From Streptomyces sp. NBC_01707 (GTDB lineage Bacteria > Actinomycetota > Actinomycetes > Streptomycetales > Streptomycetaceae), in the NCBI RefSeq assembly GCF_041438805.1, contig NZ_CP109190.1, positions 6,634,001 through 6,698,000 on the forward strand: a stretch of 64,000 nucleotides of DNA, in the 5' to 3' direction. Numbering within the stretch: position 1 is the stretch's first letter; every line of letters starts with the position of its first letter. The position numbers and the translations under genes were made by a program. Below, one piece after another: positions 54,142 through 63,678 of the stretch. Below the pieces are notes generated by a model, which did not search any database, had not been told where the DNA came from, and was given only the letters and a program-made list of their open reading frames with translations.

Positions 54142-54864
54142 TCACGACACGCCGAACGCAGTGGACAGTTGGTCGCGTTGCGCGCGTACGAACGAGGCGT
54201 CCACGAGCGCACCGTGCCCCGGCACGTACACCGCGTCCTCGCCGCCCAGCGCCAGCAGCCGGTCCAGTGCGGCCGGCCAGCGCGACGGGATCGCGTCCGG
54301 GCCCGCCTGCGGTTCGCCGGACTCCTCGACCAGGTCGCCGCAGAGCACGACGGCGGGGGAACCGGGCACCAGGACCGCGAGATCGTGGCCGCTGTGGCCG
54401 GGGCCCACGTTCGCCAGCAGCACCTGGCGGCCGCCGCCCAGGTCGAGGGTCCACTCGTCGTGCACCTGGTGGTGCGGTGCCACCAGCACATCGGCCGCCT
54501 GCGCCGCGTCCGCCTCGGGCACCCCGTGGCGCACGGCGTCCGTGCGCAGCTCGTCCGCTCCGCGGGCCAGGAGATCCGTCACTCCGACCGCCCCGTACAC
54601 CTCGGCCCCGGAGAAGGCCGCGGTACCGAGCACATGGTCGAAGTGGGGGTGGCTGAGTGCGATATGCGTCACCCTCCGGCCGATCAGCGCCTCCACCTGG
54701 GCCCGTACCTCCGCGCCCTCGCGCAGCGTCGATCCGGTGTCGAAGAGCAGCGCCCCGTCCGCTCCGACCACCAGTGCGACCGTCGCGTCCCACCCGGGAA
54801 GCCGCCGTCGGCCCACACCGTTGCCGAGTCGCTCCCAGCCGAACTCTTCCCAAGAGGCGTCCAT
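54142..54864 (-). CDS. Metallo-beta-lactamase fold hydrolase
   Basis: 240 residues with [10 protein letters not shown] (His72, His74, Asp76, His77), [14 protein letters not shown] and VPGHGALVD supplying the other metal ligands. Resembles small MBL-fold thioesterase/glyoxalase II-like enzymes; substrate unknown. Encoded just upstream of and co-directional with the DUF3097 gene (25-base gap), but each has its own -10 box. Confidence 0.88.
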   Translation of the reverse strand: MDASWEEFGWERLGNGVGRRRLPGWDATVALVVGADGALLFDTGSTLREGAEVRAQVEALIGRRVTHIALSHPHFDHVLGTAAFSGAEVYGAVGVTDLLARGADELRTDAVRHGVPEADAAQAADVLVAPHHQVHDEWTLDLGGGRQVLLANVGPGHSGHDLAVLVPGSPAVVLCGDLVEESGEPQAGPDAIPSRWPAALDRLLALGGEDAVYVPGHGALVDASFVRAQRDQLSTAFGVS

Positions 54865-54870
54865 GCGGCG

Positions 54871-54876
54871 ACGCTA
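54871..54876 (-). promoter_or_regulatory. -10 box of the MBL-fold gene
   Basis: TAGCGT on the minus strand, six bases before ATG at 54864. Confidence 0.5.
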
Positions 54877-54921
54877 TCGGCAACGACCTGCGCAGTCTCG
54901 GGGTAGCGTGGCCGGTCGCCC

Positions 54922-54952
54922 TTGCTAGGGCCCTACCCGGCCGCCGTACACT
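54922..54952 (+). promoter_or_regulatory. Promoter of hrcA-dnaJ2
   Basis: TTGCTA (54922-54927), 19-base spacer, TACACT (54947-54952), directly upstream of the CIRCE operator. Confidence 0.55.
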
Positions 54953-54964
54953 GGCGGGGGATTA

Positions 54965-54991
54965 CTGGCACTCGTACGCATCGAGTGCCAG
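54965..54991. promoter_or_regulatory. CIRCE operator (HrcA binding site)
   Basis: CTGGCACTC, nine bases, GAGTGCCAG: a perfect inverted repeat matching CIRCE (TTAGCACTC-N9-GAGTGCTAA) at the inner seven positions of each arm. It overlaps the presumed transcription start, so HrcA should repress its own operon. Confidence 0.92.
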
Positions 54992-55055
54992 GGCTCTTCG
55001 AGGAACGACGGAAACGACCGGGATCCACCGAGTGACACAGCTGGAGGTGTGCGCC

Positions 55056-56072
55056 ATGCTCAGCGAACGCAGACTCGAAGTGCTGCGCGCCATCGTCCAG
55101 GACTATGTCGGCACCGAGGAGCCCGTCGGTTCCAAGGCGCTCACCGAGCGGCACAAGCTGGGGGTCTCCCCGGCCACGGTCCGCAACGACATGGCAGTGC
55201 TGGAGGACGAGGGCTTCATCGCCCAGCCCCACACCAGCGCGGGGCGCATCCCGACGGACAAGGGCTACCGGCTCTTCGTCGACAAGCTCGCGGGGGTCAA
55301 GCCCCTGTCGTCGCCGGAGCGCAGGGCCATTCAGAACTTCCTCGACGGCGCGGTCGACCTCGACGACGTCGTGGGCCGCACCGTACGGCTGCTCGCGCAG
55401 CTGACCCGGCAGGTCGCCGTCGTGCAGTACCCCTCGCTGACCCGGTCGACGGTGCGGCATGTGGAGCTGCTGTCGCTGGCGCCCGCCCGGCTGATGCTCG
55501 TGCTGATCACGGACACCGGCCGGGTCGAGCAGCGCATGATCGACTGCCCCGCGCCGTTCGGTGAGACTTCTCTCGCCGATCTGCGGGCCCGGCTCAACAG
55601 CCGGGTCGTCGGACGCCGTTTCGCGGACGTCCCGCAGCTGGTGCAGGATCTGCCGGAATCCTTCGAGAGCGAGGACCGGGGAACCGTGTCCACCGTGCTC
55701 TCGATCCTGCTCGAAACCCTCGTCGAGGAGACGGAGGAGCGGCTGATGATCGGCGGCACCTCCAACCTCACCCGCTTCGGGCACGACTTCCCCCTGATGA
55801 TCCGGCCCGTGCTGGAGGCGTTGGAGGAGCAGGTCGTGCTGCTGAAGCTGCTCGGCGAGGCCAAGGACTCGGGCATGACCGTACGTATCGGGCACGAGAA
55901 CGCCCACGAGGGGCTCAACTCCACGTCCGTCGTCGCGGTCGGCTACGGTTCGGGCGACGAGGCAGTCGCCAAACTCGGCGTGGTCGGACCGACCCGCATG
56001 GACTACCCCGGAACGATGGGAGCGGTACGCGCAGTGGCACGTTACGTCGGACAGATCCTGGCGGAGTCGTAA
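55056..56072 (+). CDS. hrcA: Heat-shock repressor HrcA
   Basis: 338 residues. The N-terminal winged helix ([38 protein letters not shown]) binds CIRCE; the GAF-like C-terminal part (from about 100 on, [19 protein letters not shown]) needs GroEL for activity in Bacillus. GGAGG eight bases before ATG at 55056. dnaJ2 starts immediately after the stop. Confidence 0.96.
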   Translation: MLSERRLEVLRAIVQDYVGTEEPVGSKALTERHKLGVSPATVRNDMAVLEDEGFIAQPHTSAGRIPTDKGYRLFVDKLAGVKPLSSPERRAIQNFLDGAVDLDDVVGRTVRLLAQLTRQVAVVQYPSLTRSTVRHVELLSLAPARLMLVLITDTGRVEQRMIDCPAPFGETSLADLRARLNSRVVGRRFADVPQLVQDLPESFESEDRGTVSTVLSILLETLVEETEERLMIGGTSNLTRFGHDFPLMIRPVLEALEEQVVLLKLLGEAKDSGMTVRIGHENAHEGLNSTSVVAVGYGSGDEAVAKLGVVGPTRMDYPGTMGAVRAVARYVGQILAES

Positions 56073-57209
56073 GTGGCCACGGACTACTACGCCGTACTCG
56101 GCGTGCGCCGCGACGCATCTCAGGACGAGATCAAGAAGGCCTTCCGGCGGCTCGCACGCGAGCTGCATCCGGATGTCAACCCCGATCCGAAGACCCAGGA
56201 GCGGTTCAAGGAGATCAACGCCGCCTACGAGGTGTTGTCGGACCCGCAGAAGAAGCAGGTCTACGACCTCGGCGGCGACCCGCTGTCCGCTTCCGGCGGC
56301 GGTGGCGCGGGCGGATTCGGACAGGGTGGCTTCGGCAACTTCTCCGACATCATGGACGCGTTCTTCGGTACGGCGTCGCAGCGCGGACCCCGTTCGCGCA
56401 CCCGGCGCGGCCAGGACGCGATGATCCGGCTGGAGATCGATCTCGGCGAGGCCGCGTTCGGCACCACCAAGGACATCCAGGTCGACACGGCCGTCGTCTG
56501 TACGACCTGCAGCGGCGAGGGCGCCGCACCCGGCACCTCCGCCCAGACCTGTGACATGTGCCGCGGTCGCGGTGAGGTCTCCCAGGTCACCCGGTCGTTC
56601 CTCGGCCAGGTCATGACCTCGCGGCCCTGCCCGCAGTGCCAGGGCTTCGGTACGGTCGTGCCGACCCCGTGCCCGGAGTGCGCCGGTGACGGCCGCATCC
56701 GTTCGCGGCGCACGCTCACCGTGAAGATCCCCGCCGGTGTCGACAACGGCACCCGCATCCAGCTCGCGGGCGAGGGCGAGGTCGGCCCCGGCGGCGGACC
56801 GGCCGGCGACCTGTACGTCGAGATCCACGAGCTGCCGCACGCGGTGTTCCAGCGCCGCGGCGACGATCTGCACTGCACCGTCACGATCCCCATGACGGCG
56901 GGCGCGCTCGGCACCAAGGTGCCGTTGGAGACGCTCGACGGACTGGAGGAGGTCGACATCCGGCCGGGCACCCAGTCCGGTCAGTCGGTCCCGCTGCACG
57001 GCCGTGGCATCACCCACCTGCGTGGTGGCGGGCGCGGCGATCTGATCGTGCACGTCGAGGTGATGACCCCGTCGAAGCTGGACCCGGAGCAGGAGCGACT
57101 GCTGCGCGAGCTCGCGAAGCTGCGCGGCGAGGAGCGGCCCACCGGTCAGTTCCAGCCGGGACAGCAGGGGTTGTTCTCCCGGCTCAAGGACGCGTTCAAC
57201 GGCCGCTGA
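56073..57209 (+). CDS. dnaJ2: Chaperone DnaJ (second copy, hrcA-linked)
   Basis: 378 residues, type I Hsp40: J domain with HPD at 32-34, Gly/Phe-rich linker, four CxxCxGxG-type zinc repeats (CTTCSGEG, CDMCRGRG, CPQCQGFG, CPECAGDG), and C-terminal substrate domains. Delivers clients to DnaK. The hrcA-linked copy is distinct from the dnaK-grpE-dnaJ one in actinobacteria. GTG start directly abuts the hrcA stop, so translation is coupled and under CIRCE control. Confidence 0.96.
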   Translation: MATDYYAVLGVRRDASQDEIKKAFRRLARELHPDVNPDPKTQERFKEINAAYEVLSDPQKKQVYDLGGDPLSASGGGGAGGFGQGGFGNFSDIMDAFFGTASQRGPRSRTRRGQDAMIRLEIDLGEAAFGTTKDIQVDTAVVCTTCSGEGAAPGTSAQTCDMCRGRGEVSQVTRSFLGQVMTSRPCPQCQGFGTVVPTPCPECAGDGRIRSRRTLTVKIPAGVDNGTRIQLAGEGEVGPGGGPAGDLYVEIHELPHAVFQRRGDDLHCTVTIPMTAGALGTKVPLETLDGLEEVDIRPGTQSGQSVPLHGRGITHLRGGGRGDLIVHVEVMTPSKLDPEQERLLRELAKLRGEERPTGQFQPGQQGLFSRLKDAFNGR

Positions 57210-57243
57210 GTGCCGTCCGTCGCGTCACCGCCCACTGCGACGC

Positions 57244-57274
57244 ACCGCCCGCCGGTCCTGGACCGGCGGGCGGT
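57244..57274 (+). terminator. Terminator of the hrcA-dnaJ2 operon
   Basis: 14-base inverted repeat ACCGCCCGCCGGTC and complement with a short loop, 35 bases after the stop. Confidence 0.85.
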
Positions 57275-57394
57275 TCGCATCTGGCGGTACCCCGTCCGGT
57301 CATCGGATCCCCCTCGGGGCTCCCGCTCCGGATGTCTTTCCGGCCGCCTCATGGCTGATTCGGCAGGGTGCGGGCGACGTGGCACGATGCGGTC

Positions 57395-58468
57395 ATGTCA
57401 TCCGCGTTGACCGATCTCTGCCGGTATCCGATCGTGCAGGCCCCGATGGCGGGCGGTGTGTCCTGTCCACAGCTGGTCGCGGCCGTCGCGGAAGCGGGCG
57501 GGCTGGGTTTCCTCGCCGCCGGGTACAAGACGGCGGACGGCATGTACAACGAGATCAAACAGCTGCGCCGGCTGACCGGCCAGCCGTTCGGTGTCAACCT
57601 CTTCATGCCGCAGCCGAGCCTCGCGGACCCGAGCGCCGTCGAGGTGTACCGGCAGCAGCTGGTCGGTGAGGCCGCCTGGTACGAGACTCCGCTCGGTGAC
57701 CCGGACCCGTGCGGCGACGACGGATACGAGGCCAAGCTCGCGATCTTTGTGGAGGACCCGGTTCCGGTGGTCTCCTTCACGTTCGGCTGCCCCACCCGCG
57801 ACACCTTCGACGCGCTCGCCGGAGTCGGTACGTACACCGTCGTGACGGTCACCACGCCGGAGGAGGCGCAGGCCGCCCAGTGGGCGGGCGCCGACGCGGT
57901 CTGTGTCCAGGGCATCGAGGCGGGCGGCCATCAGTCCACCTACCGCGACGACCCGCAGAACGACGGCACCGGCATGGGACTGCTCTCCCTGGTGGCCGAG
58001 GTCCGCGAGACCGTCCAGGTGCCGGTCATCGCCGCGGGCGGCATCATGCGTGGCTCCCAGATCGCGGCGGTGATCGCGGCGGGCGCGGATGCGGCGCAGC
58101 TCGGAACGGCTTTCCTGGCCTGCCCCGAGTCCGGTGCCCATCTGCTGCACAAGCAGGCACTGACCAACCCGTTGTTCGCGCGGACGGCGCTGACCCGGGC
58201 GTTCTCCGGGCGCCCGGCCCGCGGCCTCGTCAACCGTTTCATGCGCGAGCACGGGCCGTACGCCCCCGCCGCCTACCCGCAGGTGCACCATGTCACCAGC
58301 GGGCTGCGCAAGGCCGCGGCCAAGGCCGGGGACGCCCAGGGCATGGCCCTGTGGGCGGGCCAGGGTCACCGGATGGCACGCGAGCTGCCGGCCGGCCGGC
58401 TGACCGAACTGCTCGCCGCAGAACTGGATGCCGCGCGAGCGGCAGTGAGCACAAGGAGCACGCAGTGA
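57395..58468 (+). CDS. Nitronate monooxygenase / FMN-dependent 2-nitropropane dioxygenase family protein
   Basis: 357 residues, TIM-barrel flavoprotein: PIVQAPMAGGVS at the N terminus, GFLAAGYKTADGM, CVQGIEAGGHQST with the catalytic His region, VIAAGGIMRG and the FMN phosphate site AAQLGTAFLACPES. Oxidises propionate-3-nitronate in characterised relatives. Its stop overlaps the GTG of rsmE (GTGA), so the two are co-translated. Confidence 0.9.
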   Translation: MSSALTDLCRYPIVQAPMAGGVSCPQLVAAVAEAGGLGFLAAGYKTADGMYNEIKQLRRLTGQPFGVNLFMPQPSLADPSAVEVYRQQLVGEAAWYETPLGDPDPCGDDGYEAKLAIFVEDPVPVVSFTFGCPTRDTFDALAGVGTYTVVTVTTPEEAQAAQWAGADAVCVQGIEAGGHQSTYRDDPQNDGTGMGLLSLVAEVRETVQVPVIAAGGIMRGSQIAAVIAAGADAAQLGTAFLACPESGAHLLHKQALTNPLFARTALTRAFSGRPARGLVNRFMREHGPYAPAAYPQVHHVTSGLRKAAAKAGDAQGMALWAGQGHRMARELPAGRLTELLAAELDAARAAVSTRSTQ

Positions 58469-59211
58469 CCGCACCGGTCTTCGTCGTCGAGCAGGTCCCC
58501 AGCGGCCCGCGGTTCGTCCTGGACGGGCCCGAGGGGCGGCACGCCGTATCGGTGAAACGGCTGCACGCCGGTGAGGACGTGGTCCTGACGGATGGGCACG
58601 GCCGGTGGGTGGAAGGCGTCGTGGAGGCCGCCGAGGGCAAGGACAGGCTCGTCCTGACGGACCTCGGCACGGTCCACGAGGAGCCCCGGCCCGCGCCCCG
58701 TATCACCGTGGTCCAGGCGCTCCCCAAGGGCGACCGCGGCGAGGTCGCCGTCGAGACCCTCACGGAGACCGGTGTCGACGCGATCGTGCCGTGGCAGGCT
58801 TCGCGCTGCATCACCCAATGGAAGGGTGATCGTGGCCTCAAGTCCCTGGCGAAATGGCGGAACACGGCCCGTGAGGCGGGCAAGCAGTCGCGCCGGGTGC
58901 TGTTCCCGGAGGTGACGGACGCCATGACGACCAAACAGGTTGCCGCACTCCTGGCCGCAGCGGACTTCGCGGCCGTCCTGCACGAGGAGCGGGACTACGA
59001 CAGCGAGCCGCTGGCCACCGTCGGACTCCCGGTCGGGGGCGAGATCATGCTGGTCGTGGGGCCCGAGGGCGGTGTCTCGCCGGACGAGCTGGCAGCCTTC
59101 GCCGAGGCCGGCGCCCGGACCTGCCGGCTCGGCCGGAGCGTGCTGCGCACCTCCACGGCGGGCACCGCGGCGACGGCTCTGCTGCTCGGACGCACCGGCC
59201 GCTGGGCCTGA
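58465..59211 (+). CDS. rsmE: 16S rRNA (uracil1498-N3)-methyltransferase
   Basis: 248 residues, SPOUT-class methyltransferase with N-terminal PUA-like domain. The trefoil-knot SAM site shows as VVGPEGGVSPDEL and LGRSVLRTSTAGTAA near the C terminus; VVQALPKGDRGE is also conserved. Modifies U1498 in the 30S decoding centre. AAGGAG precedes GTG. Confidence 0.94.
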   Translation: MTAPVFVVEQVPSGPRFVLDGPEGRHAVSVKRLHAGEDVVLTDGHGRWVEGVVEAAEGKDRLVLTDLGTVHEEPRPAPRITVVQALPKGDRGEVAVETLTETGVDAIVPWQASRCITQWKGDRGLKSLAKWRNTAREAGKQSRRVLFPEVTDAMTTKQVAALLAAADFAAVLHEERDYDSEPLATVGLPVGGEIMLVVGPEGGVSPDELAAFAEAGARTCRLGRSVLRTSTAGTAATALLLGRTGRWA

Positions 59212-59287
59212 CTGCCCCTTACCGTAAGTCAGGTGTGGCCGCAAGCGGTCTACCGCACGGCGGGGAAGTAGTGGGACGCTTCCACGT

Positions 59288-59854
59288 ATGGGGACATTGA
59301 GGGCATCAAGTCCATGGGGGCGCGGCCGGACCCGCCGCATTCCGGCCGTACTGTGCCTTGTCGGTGCGGCGGTTGCGGGGGCCGTCGCCTGTGAGCCGAT
59401 CGACGGAATGAACTCCGCGTCCGTCGCCCTGACCACGGACCGGGCCGGCACCGGGGCGCTGGAGGGCAAAGGGGTCGATGTGCGGTGGCTGAACTGCACG
59501 GCCGAGGTCGAGGGCGTCGGTGCGACGCCTTCCTCGGCCTCACCTTCCGCGTCGGTGCGGCAGGTGGCGCAGGTCGACTGCCGCGGCCGGACCGTGGGCG
59601 GCAAGGACATCACGCTCGCCGGCAAGATCACGAAGGAGGTCAACGGCCTGTGTGTGCGGGGGAACTTGACCGGGAGGGTCGGCGACAGGACCGTCCTGCA
59701 GGCCGATGGGCTCGGCGACTGCGACGCCGCCCCCTCGACCGGCGGTGTGACACCGCCGACGAAGGGTGGAGACGGCCGGAACGGCGGTGGTGGCGGTGCC
59801 CGGCCGACGGTCACCGTGACCGTCACGGTGATCGAATATCCCGGGGGCAAGTGA
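59288..59854 (+). CDS. Secreted small protein, possible lipoprotein
   Basis: 188 residues. A basic N terminus and hydrophobic stretch (PAVLCLVGAAVAGAVA) end before Cys35; GAVAC is a weak lipobox but AVA would also suit signal peptidase I. Mature part has three further cysteines (WLNCTAEVE, QVDCRGRT, GLCVRG) and is beta-rich. The C terminus is Gly-rich then TVTVTVTV-like. Function unknown. It precedes the tricorn protease gene by 79 bases. Confidence 0.7.
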   Translation: MGTLRASSPWGRGRTRRIPAVLCLVGAAVAGAVACEPIDGMNSASVALTTDRAGTGALEGKGVDVRWLNCTAEVEGVGATPSSASPSASVRQVAQVDCRGRTVGGKDITLAGKITKEVNGLCVRGNLTGRVGDRTVLQADGLGDCDAAPSTGGVTPPTKGGDGRNGGGGGARPTVTVTVTVIEYPGGK

Positions 59855-59920
59855 GTGTGCCCGACACGCAGGTGTGGGCGGACTCCGGCCAACCCCGTTC
59901 CCCGGAGCACGACCGCGGCC

Positions 59921-59926
59921 TAGGGT
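59921..59926 (+). promoter_or_regulatory. -10 box of the tricorn gene
   Basis: TAGGGT seven bases before GTG at 59934; perfect match to the TAGRRT actinobacterial -10; no ribosome binding site. Confidence 0.55.
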
Positions 59927-59933
59927 GATCCAT

Positions 59934-62900
59934 GTGACACAGCCTGCCTATCTCCGGTACCCCCATGTCCAGGGCGAATTGATCGCCTTCACCGCTGAGG
60001 ACGACGTCTGGTTGGCGCCGCTCGGCGGCGGTCGGGCCTGGCGGGTCAGCGCCGACAACCGGCCCGTCAGCCAGCCGCGCATATCGCCGGACGGCGCCCA
60101 CGTCGCCTGGACTTCCACCCGGGACGGTGCCCCCGAGGTGCACCTCGCGCCCGTCGACGGCGGCCCCTCGAAGCGGCTGACCTACTGGGGCGACGCCAGG
60201 ACGTCCGTACGCGGCTGGACCCCCGAAGGCGACGTCCTGGTCATCAGCACCCAGGGGCAGGTGTCGCTGCGCCGTAGCTGGGCCCGCGCCGTCCCGGTCG
60301 ACGGCGGGCCCGCCCGGACCCTGCCGTACGGCCCGGTCGGCTCCCTCGCGTACGGACCCGGCGGACGGGTCCTGTTGCTCTCCGCCACCATGGGGCGCGA
60401 GGCCGCCACCTGGAAGCGCTACCGGGGCGGCACGGCGGGCAAGTTGTGGCTCGCGCAAGCACCCGGGGAAGGCCAGGGACCGGACGGCGTCGCGGAGTTC
60501 GTACGGATCCACGAGGGCCTCGACGGCAACATCGAATGCCCGATGTGGGTCGGTGAACGTCTCGCCTTCCTCTCCGACCACGAAGGCGTGGGCGCGCTCT
60601 ACTCCTCGCTCCCCGACGGCTCCGACCTGCGTCGGCACACCGAGGCCGACGGCTTCTACGCCCGCCACGCGACGACCGACGGCACCCGCGTCAGCTACTC
60701 CTCGGCCGGCGAGCTGTGGCTGCTCGACGACCTCGACGGCGCCGGACCGCGCCGTCTCGACATCCGCCTCGGCGGCCAGCGCGCCGACCTCCAGCCGCAC
60801 CCCGTGCACGCCGGTAGCCACCTCGACTCGGCGTCCCCGGACCGTACCGGCCGCGGCAGCGCCGTCGGGACGCGCGGCGCCGTCCACTGGGTCACCCACC
60901 GCGAGGGCCCGGCCCGCGCACTGGCCGTCGAACCCGGGGTGCGGGCCAGACTGCCCCGTACCTTCCAGGCCGACGGCGATCAGCACGTCGTCTGGGTCAC
61001 CGACGCGGAGGGCGACGACGCCCTCGAGTGCGCACCCGCCACCGGGATCGCCCCCGGCACCGCTCCGCGCCGACTGGCCGCCGGCCGCCTCGGCAGGGTG
61101 CTCGACCTGGCGGCGGCCCCCGACGGCAGCCGGTTCGCCGTCGCCTCGCACGACGGCCGGATCCTGATCGTCGAACGGGAGAGGGGCGAGGTCCACGAGG
61201 TCGACCGCAGTGAACACGGCGACGCCTCCGGGCTCGTCTTCTCGCCCGACTCCGCATGGCTCGCCTGGTCCCACCCCGGGCCCGAGCCGCTGAGCCAGCT
61301 CAAGCTCGCGCACCTCGCCGATCTGTCGGTCGCCGAGGCCACGCCGCTCCGCTTCCGGGACTACGCCCCCGCGTTCACCGTCGACGGCAAGCACCTCGCC
61401 TTCCTCTCCGAGCGGGCCTTCGATCCGATCTACGACGCGCACGTCTTCGACCTGGCCTTCGTCGGCGCCTGCCGCCCGCACCTGCTGACGCTCGCCGCCA
61501 CCACACCCTCCCCGTTCGGGCCGCAGCGCCACGGCCGCCCGACCGAGAAGGAGAAGAGCTCCGGCGACGGCGATCAGGACAACCCCACCGCGCTGCCCGT
61601 CACCCGGATCGACCTCGAGGGGCTCGCCGACCGGATCGTTCCGCTGCCCGTCGAGGCCGCCCGCTACTCCTCGCTGCGCGCGGCCAAGGACGGACTGCTG
61701 TGGCTGCGGCACCCGGTGACGGGCGTGCTCGGAACGGCAGGGGCGACGCCGGACTCCCGGGGGCCGGAGACCGTCCTGGAACGGTACGACCTGGAGAAGC
61801 TGCACAGCGACGAACTCGCCTCCGACGTCAGCCGGTTCGCGGTCAGCGGCGACGGCAGGCGGCTGGTTCTGCACACCCGGGGCAAGTTGCGCGTCGTGCC
61901 CGCCGACAGCCGTGTCCCGGCAGGCTCCGACGACGACCACGACGGTGGCGGCGACACCGTCGACCTCTCCCGGATCCGCCGTACCGTCGAACCGGCCGCC
62001 GAGTGGCGCCAGATGTACGACGAGGCCGGCCGCATCATGCGCGACAACTTCTGGCGGCCCGACATGGGCGGCGTCGACTGGGACGGGGTCCTCGACCGCT
62101 ACCGGCCGGTGCTGGCGCGCATCGCCACCCATGACGACCTCGTCGACCTGCTCTGGGAGGTGCAGGGGGAGCTCGGCACCTCGCATGCGTATGTGACGCC
62201 GCAGGGCGGCCGGCACGACGACACGAGCCGGCAGGGGCTGCTCGGGGCCGACATCTCCCGTACCGACGACGGTGATTGGCGCATCGACCGGATCCTGCCG
62301 TCCGAGACGTCCGACCCGGCGGCCCGCTCGCCGCTGGCCGCGCCCGGCGTCGCGGTCCACGCCGGGGACGCGATCCTTGCCGTCGACGGGCAGGAGATCG
62401 ACCCCCTGACCGGACCCGGTCCGCTGCTCACCGGCTCGGCGGGCAAGCCGGTCGAGCTGACCGTCGAGCCGGCGGACGGCGGCAATCTGCGTCATGTCGT
62501 CGTCGTGCCCACCGCGGACGAGGAGGCGTTGCGGTACCACGCGTGGGTCGCGGACCGCCGGGCGTACGTGCACGAGCAGTCTGGCGGTCGCCTCGGCTAC
62601 CTCCATGTCCCCGACATGGTCGGCTCCGGCTGGGCCCAGCTGCACCGGGACCTGCGGGTCGAAGTGGCCCGTGAAGGGCTGGTGGTGGACGTACGCGAGA
62701 ACCGGGGCGGCCACACGTCGCAGCTGGTCGTGGAGAAGCTGGCCCGCCGCATCGTCGGCTGGGACCTGCCGCGCGGTATGCAGCCGTACAGCTATCCCGG
62801 GGACGCGCCGCGCGGTCCGGTGGTGGCCGTGGCGAACGAGTTCTCCGGCTCGGACGGCGACATCGTGAACGCGGCGATCAAGGCGCTCGGGATCGGGCCG

Positions 62901-63176
62901 GTGGTCGGTACGCGGACGTGGGGCGGTGTGGTGGGCATCGACAGCCGGTACCGGCTCGTCGACGGCACGCTGGTGACACAGCCCAAGTACGCGTTCTGGC
63001 TTGAGGGATACGGCTGGGGCGTGGAGAACCACGGGGTGGATCCCGATGTGGAGGTCGTGATGACGCCGCAGGACCATGCGGCGGGGCGGGACCCGCAGCT
63101 GGACGCGGCGATCCGGATCGCGCTCGAGGGGCTCGCGGAGAGCCCGGCGAAGACGGCACCGGGTCTGCCGGGGTAG
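59934..63176 (+). CDS. Tricorn protease homologue
   Basis: 1080 residues, S41-type tricorn core protease, same length as archaeal Tricorn. The N-terminal 700 residues contain two beta-propeller regions (repeats such as DGSRFAVASHDGRILIVE), then a core with a PDZ-like domain (about 800-880) and the catalytic part. The triad is intact: Ser750-His751 in GTSHAYV, the nucleophile in FSGSDGD (Ser973 most likely) and Glu1031 in VENHGVDP. Cytosolic peptide degradation downstream of the proteasome is the family role. The start is fixed by a TAGGGT -10 box. Confidence 0.93.
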   Translation: MTQPAYLRYPHVQGELIAFTAEDDVWLAPLGGGRAWRVSADNRPVSQPRISPDGAHVAWTSTRDGAPEVHLAPVDGGPSKRLTYWGDARTSVRGWTPEGDVLVISTQGQVSLRRSWARAVPVDGGPARTLPYGPVGSLAYGPGGRVLLLSATMGREAATWKRYRGGTAGKLWLAQAPGEGQGPDGVAEFVRIHEGLDGNIECPMWVGERLAFLSDHEGVGALYSSLPDGSDLRRHTEADGFYARHATTDGTRVSYSSAGELWLLDDLDGAGPRRLDIRLGGQRADLQPHPVHAGSHLDSASPDRTGRGSAVGTRGAVHWVTHREGPARALAVEPGVRARLPRTFQADGDQHVVWVTDAEGDDALECAPATGIAPGTAPRRLAAGRLGRVLDLAAAPDGSRFAVASHDGRILIVERERGEVHEVDRSEHGDASGLVFSPDSAWLAWSHPGPEPLSQLKLAHLADLSVAEATPLRFRDYAPAFTVDGKHLAFLSERAFDPIYDAHVFDLAFVGACRPHLLTLAATTPSPFGPQRHGRPTEKEKSSGDGDQDNPTALPVTRIDLEGLADRIVPLPVEAARYSSLRAAKDGLLWLRHPVTGVLGTAGATPDSRGPETVLERYDLEKLHSDELASDVSRFAVSGDGRRLVLHTRGKLRVVPADSRVPAGSDDDHDGGGDTVDLSRIRRTVEPAAEWRQMYDEAGRIMRDNFWRPDMGGVDWDGVLDRYRPVLARIATHDDLVDLLWEVQGELGTSHAYVTPQGGRHDDTSRQGLLGADISRTDDGDWRIDRILPSETSDPAARSPLAAPGVAVHAGDAILAVDGQEIDPLTGPGPLLTGSAGKPVELTVEPADGGNLRHVVVVPTADEEALRYHAWVADRRAYVHEQSGGRLGYLHVPDMVGSGWAQLHRDLRVEVAREGLVVDVRENRGGHTSQLVVEKLARRIVGWDLPRGMQPYSYPGDAPRGPVVAVANEFSGSDGDIVNAAIKALGIGPVVGTRTWGGVVGIDSRYRLVDGTLVTQPKYAFWLEGYGWGVENHGVDPDVEVVMTPQDHAAGRDPQLDAAIRIALEGLAESPAKTAPGLPG

Positions 63177-63304
63177 GTGGCGGGGCTCGCTCGCCTGCTC
63201 GCCAGTTCTCGATGCCGGGGCGCCGCCCCGGCATCGGGAACGGGGCAACCGCGCCCGATAGCATGCCGGTGTACGGATCAACCACGCGACCGAGGAGCCC
63301 GGCC

Positions 63305-63664
63305 ATGGCGGGAGAACCGCAGCCCGACTGCCTGTTCTGCAAGATCGTCTCGGGAGACGTCCCGGCAACCATCGTCCGCGAGACCGAGACGACCGTAGCC
63401 TTCCGCGACATCAACCCCCAGGCCCCCACCCACATCCTCGTCATCCCGCGCGTCCACCACCGCGACGCCGCCACCCTCGCCGCCGCCGAACCGCAGATCG
63501 CCGCCGACATACTGCGCGAGGCCGGGCACATCGCCGCCGACGAGAAGATCACCGACACCGGTTACCGGGTGGTCTTCAACACCGGCGCCGGTGCCGGGCA
63601 GACCGTCTTCCACGCGCACGCCCACGTCCTGGGCGGCCGCGGGATGCAGTGGCCTCCCGGATAA
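63305..63664 (+). CDS. HIT family nucleotide-binding protein
   Basis: 119 residues with CLFCKI zinc-site-like cysteines near the N terminus and the HIT triad HAHAHV near the end. Hydrolyses nucleotide phosphoramidates in relatives. ATG at 63305 with GAGGAG upstream; a TAGCAT -10-like element is at 63258. It precedes rnz by 14 bases and is probably co-transcribed with it. Confidence 0.92.
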   Translation: MAGEPQPDCLFCKIVSGDVPATIVRETETTVAFRDINPQAPTHILVIPRVHHRDAATLAAAEPQIAADILREAGHIAADEKITDTGYRVVFNTGAGAGQTVFHAHAHVLGGRGMQWPPG

Positions 63665-63678
63665 CAGGCCGACGCACC

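Noticed and set aside
59823..63368. A 1181-codon open frame on the minus strand
   Set aside because: Antisense shadow of the tricorn protease, whose catalytic residues are all in the plus-strand frame.
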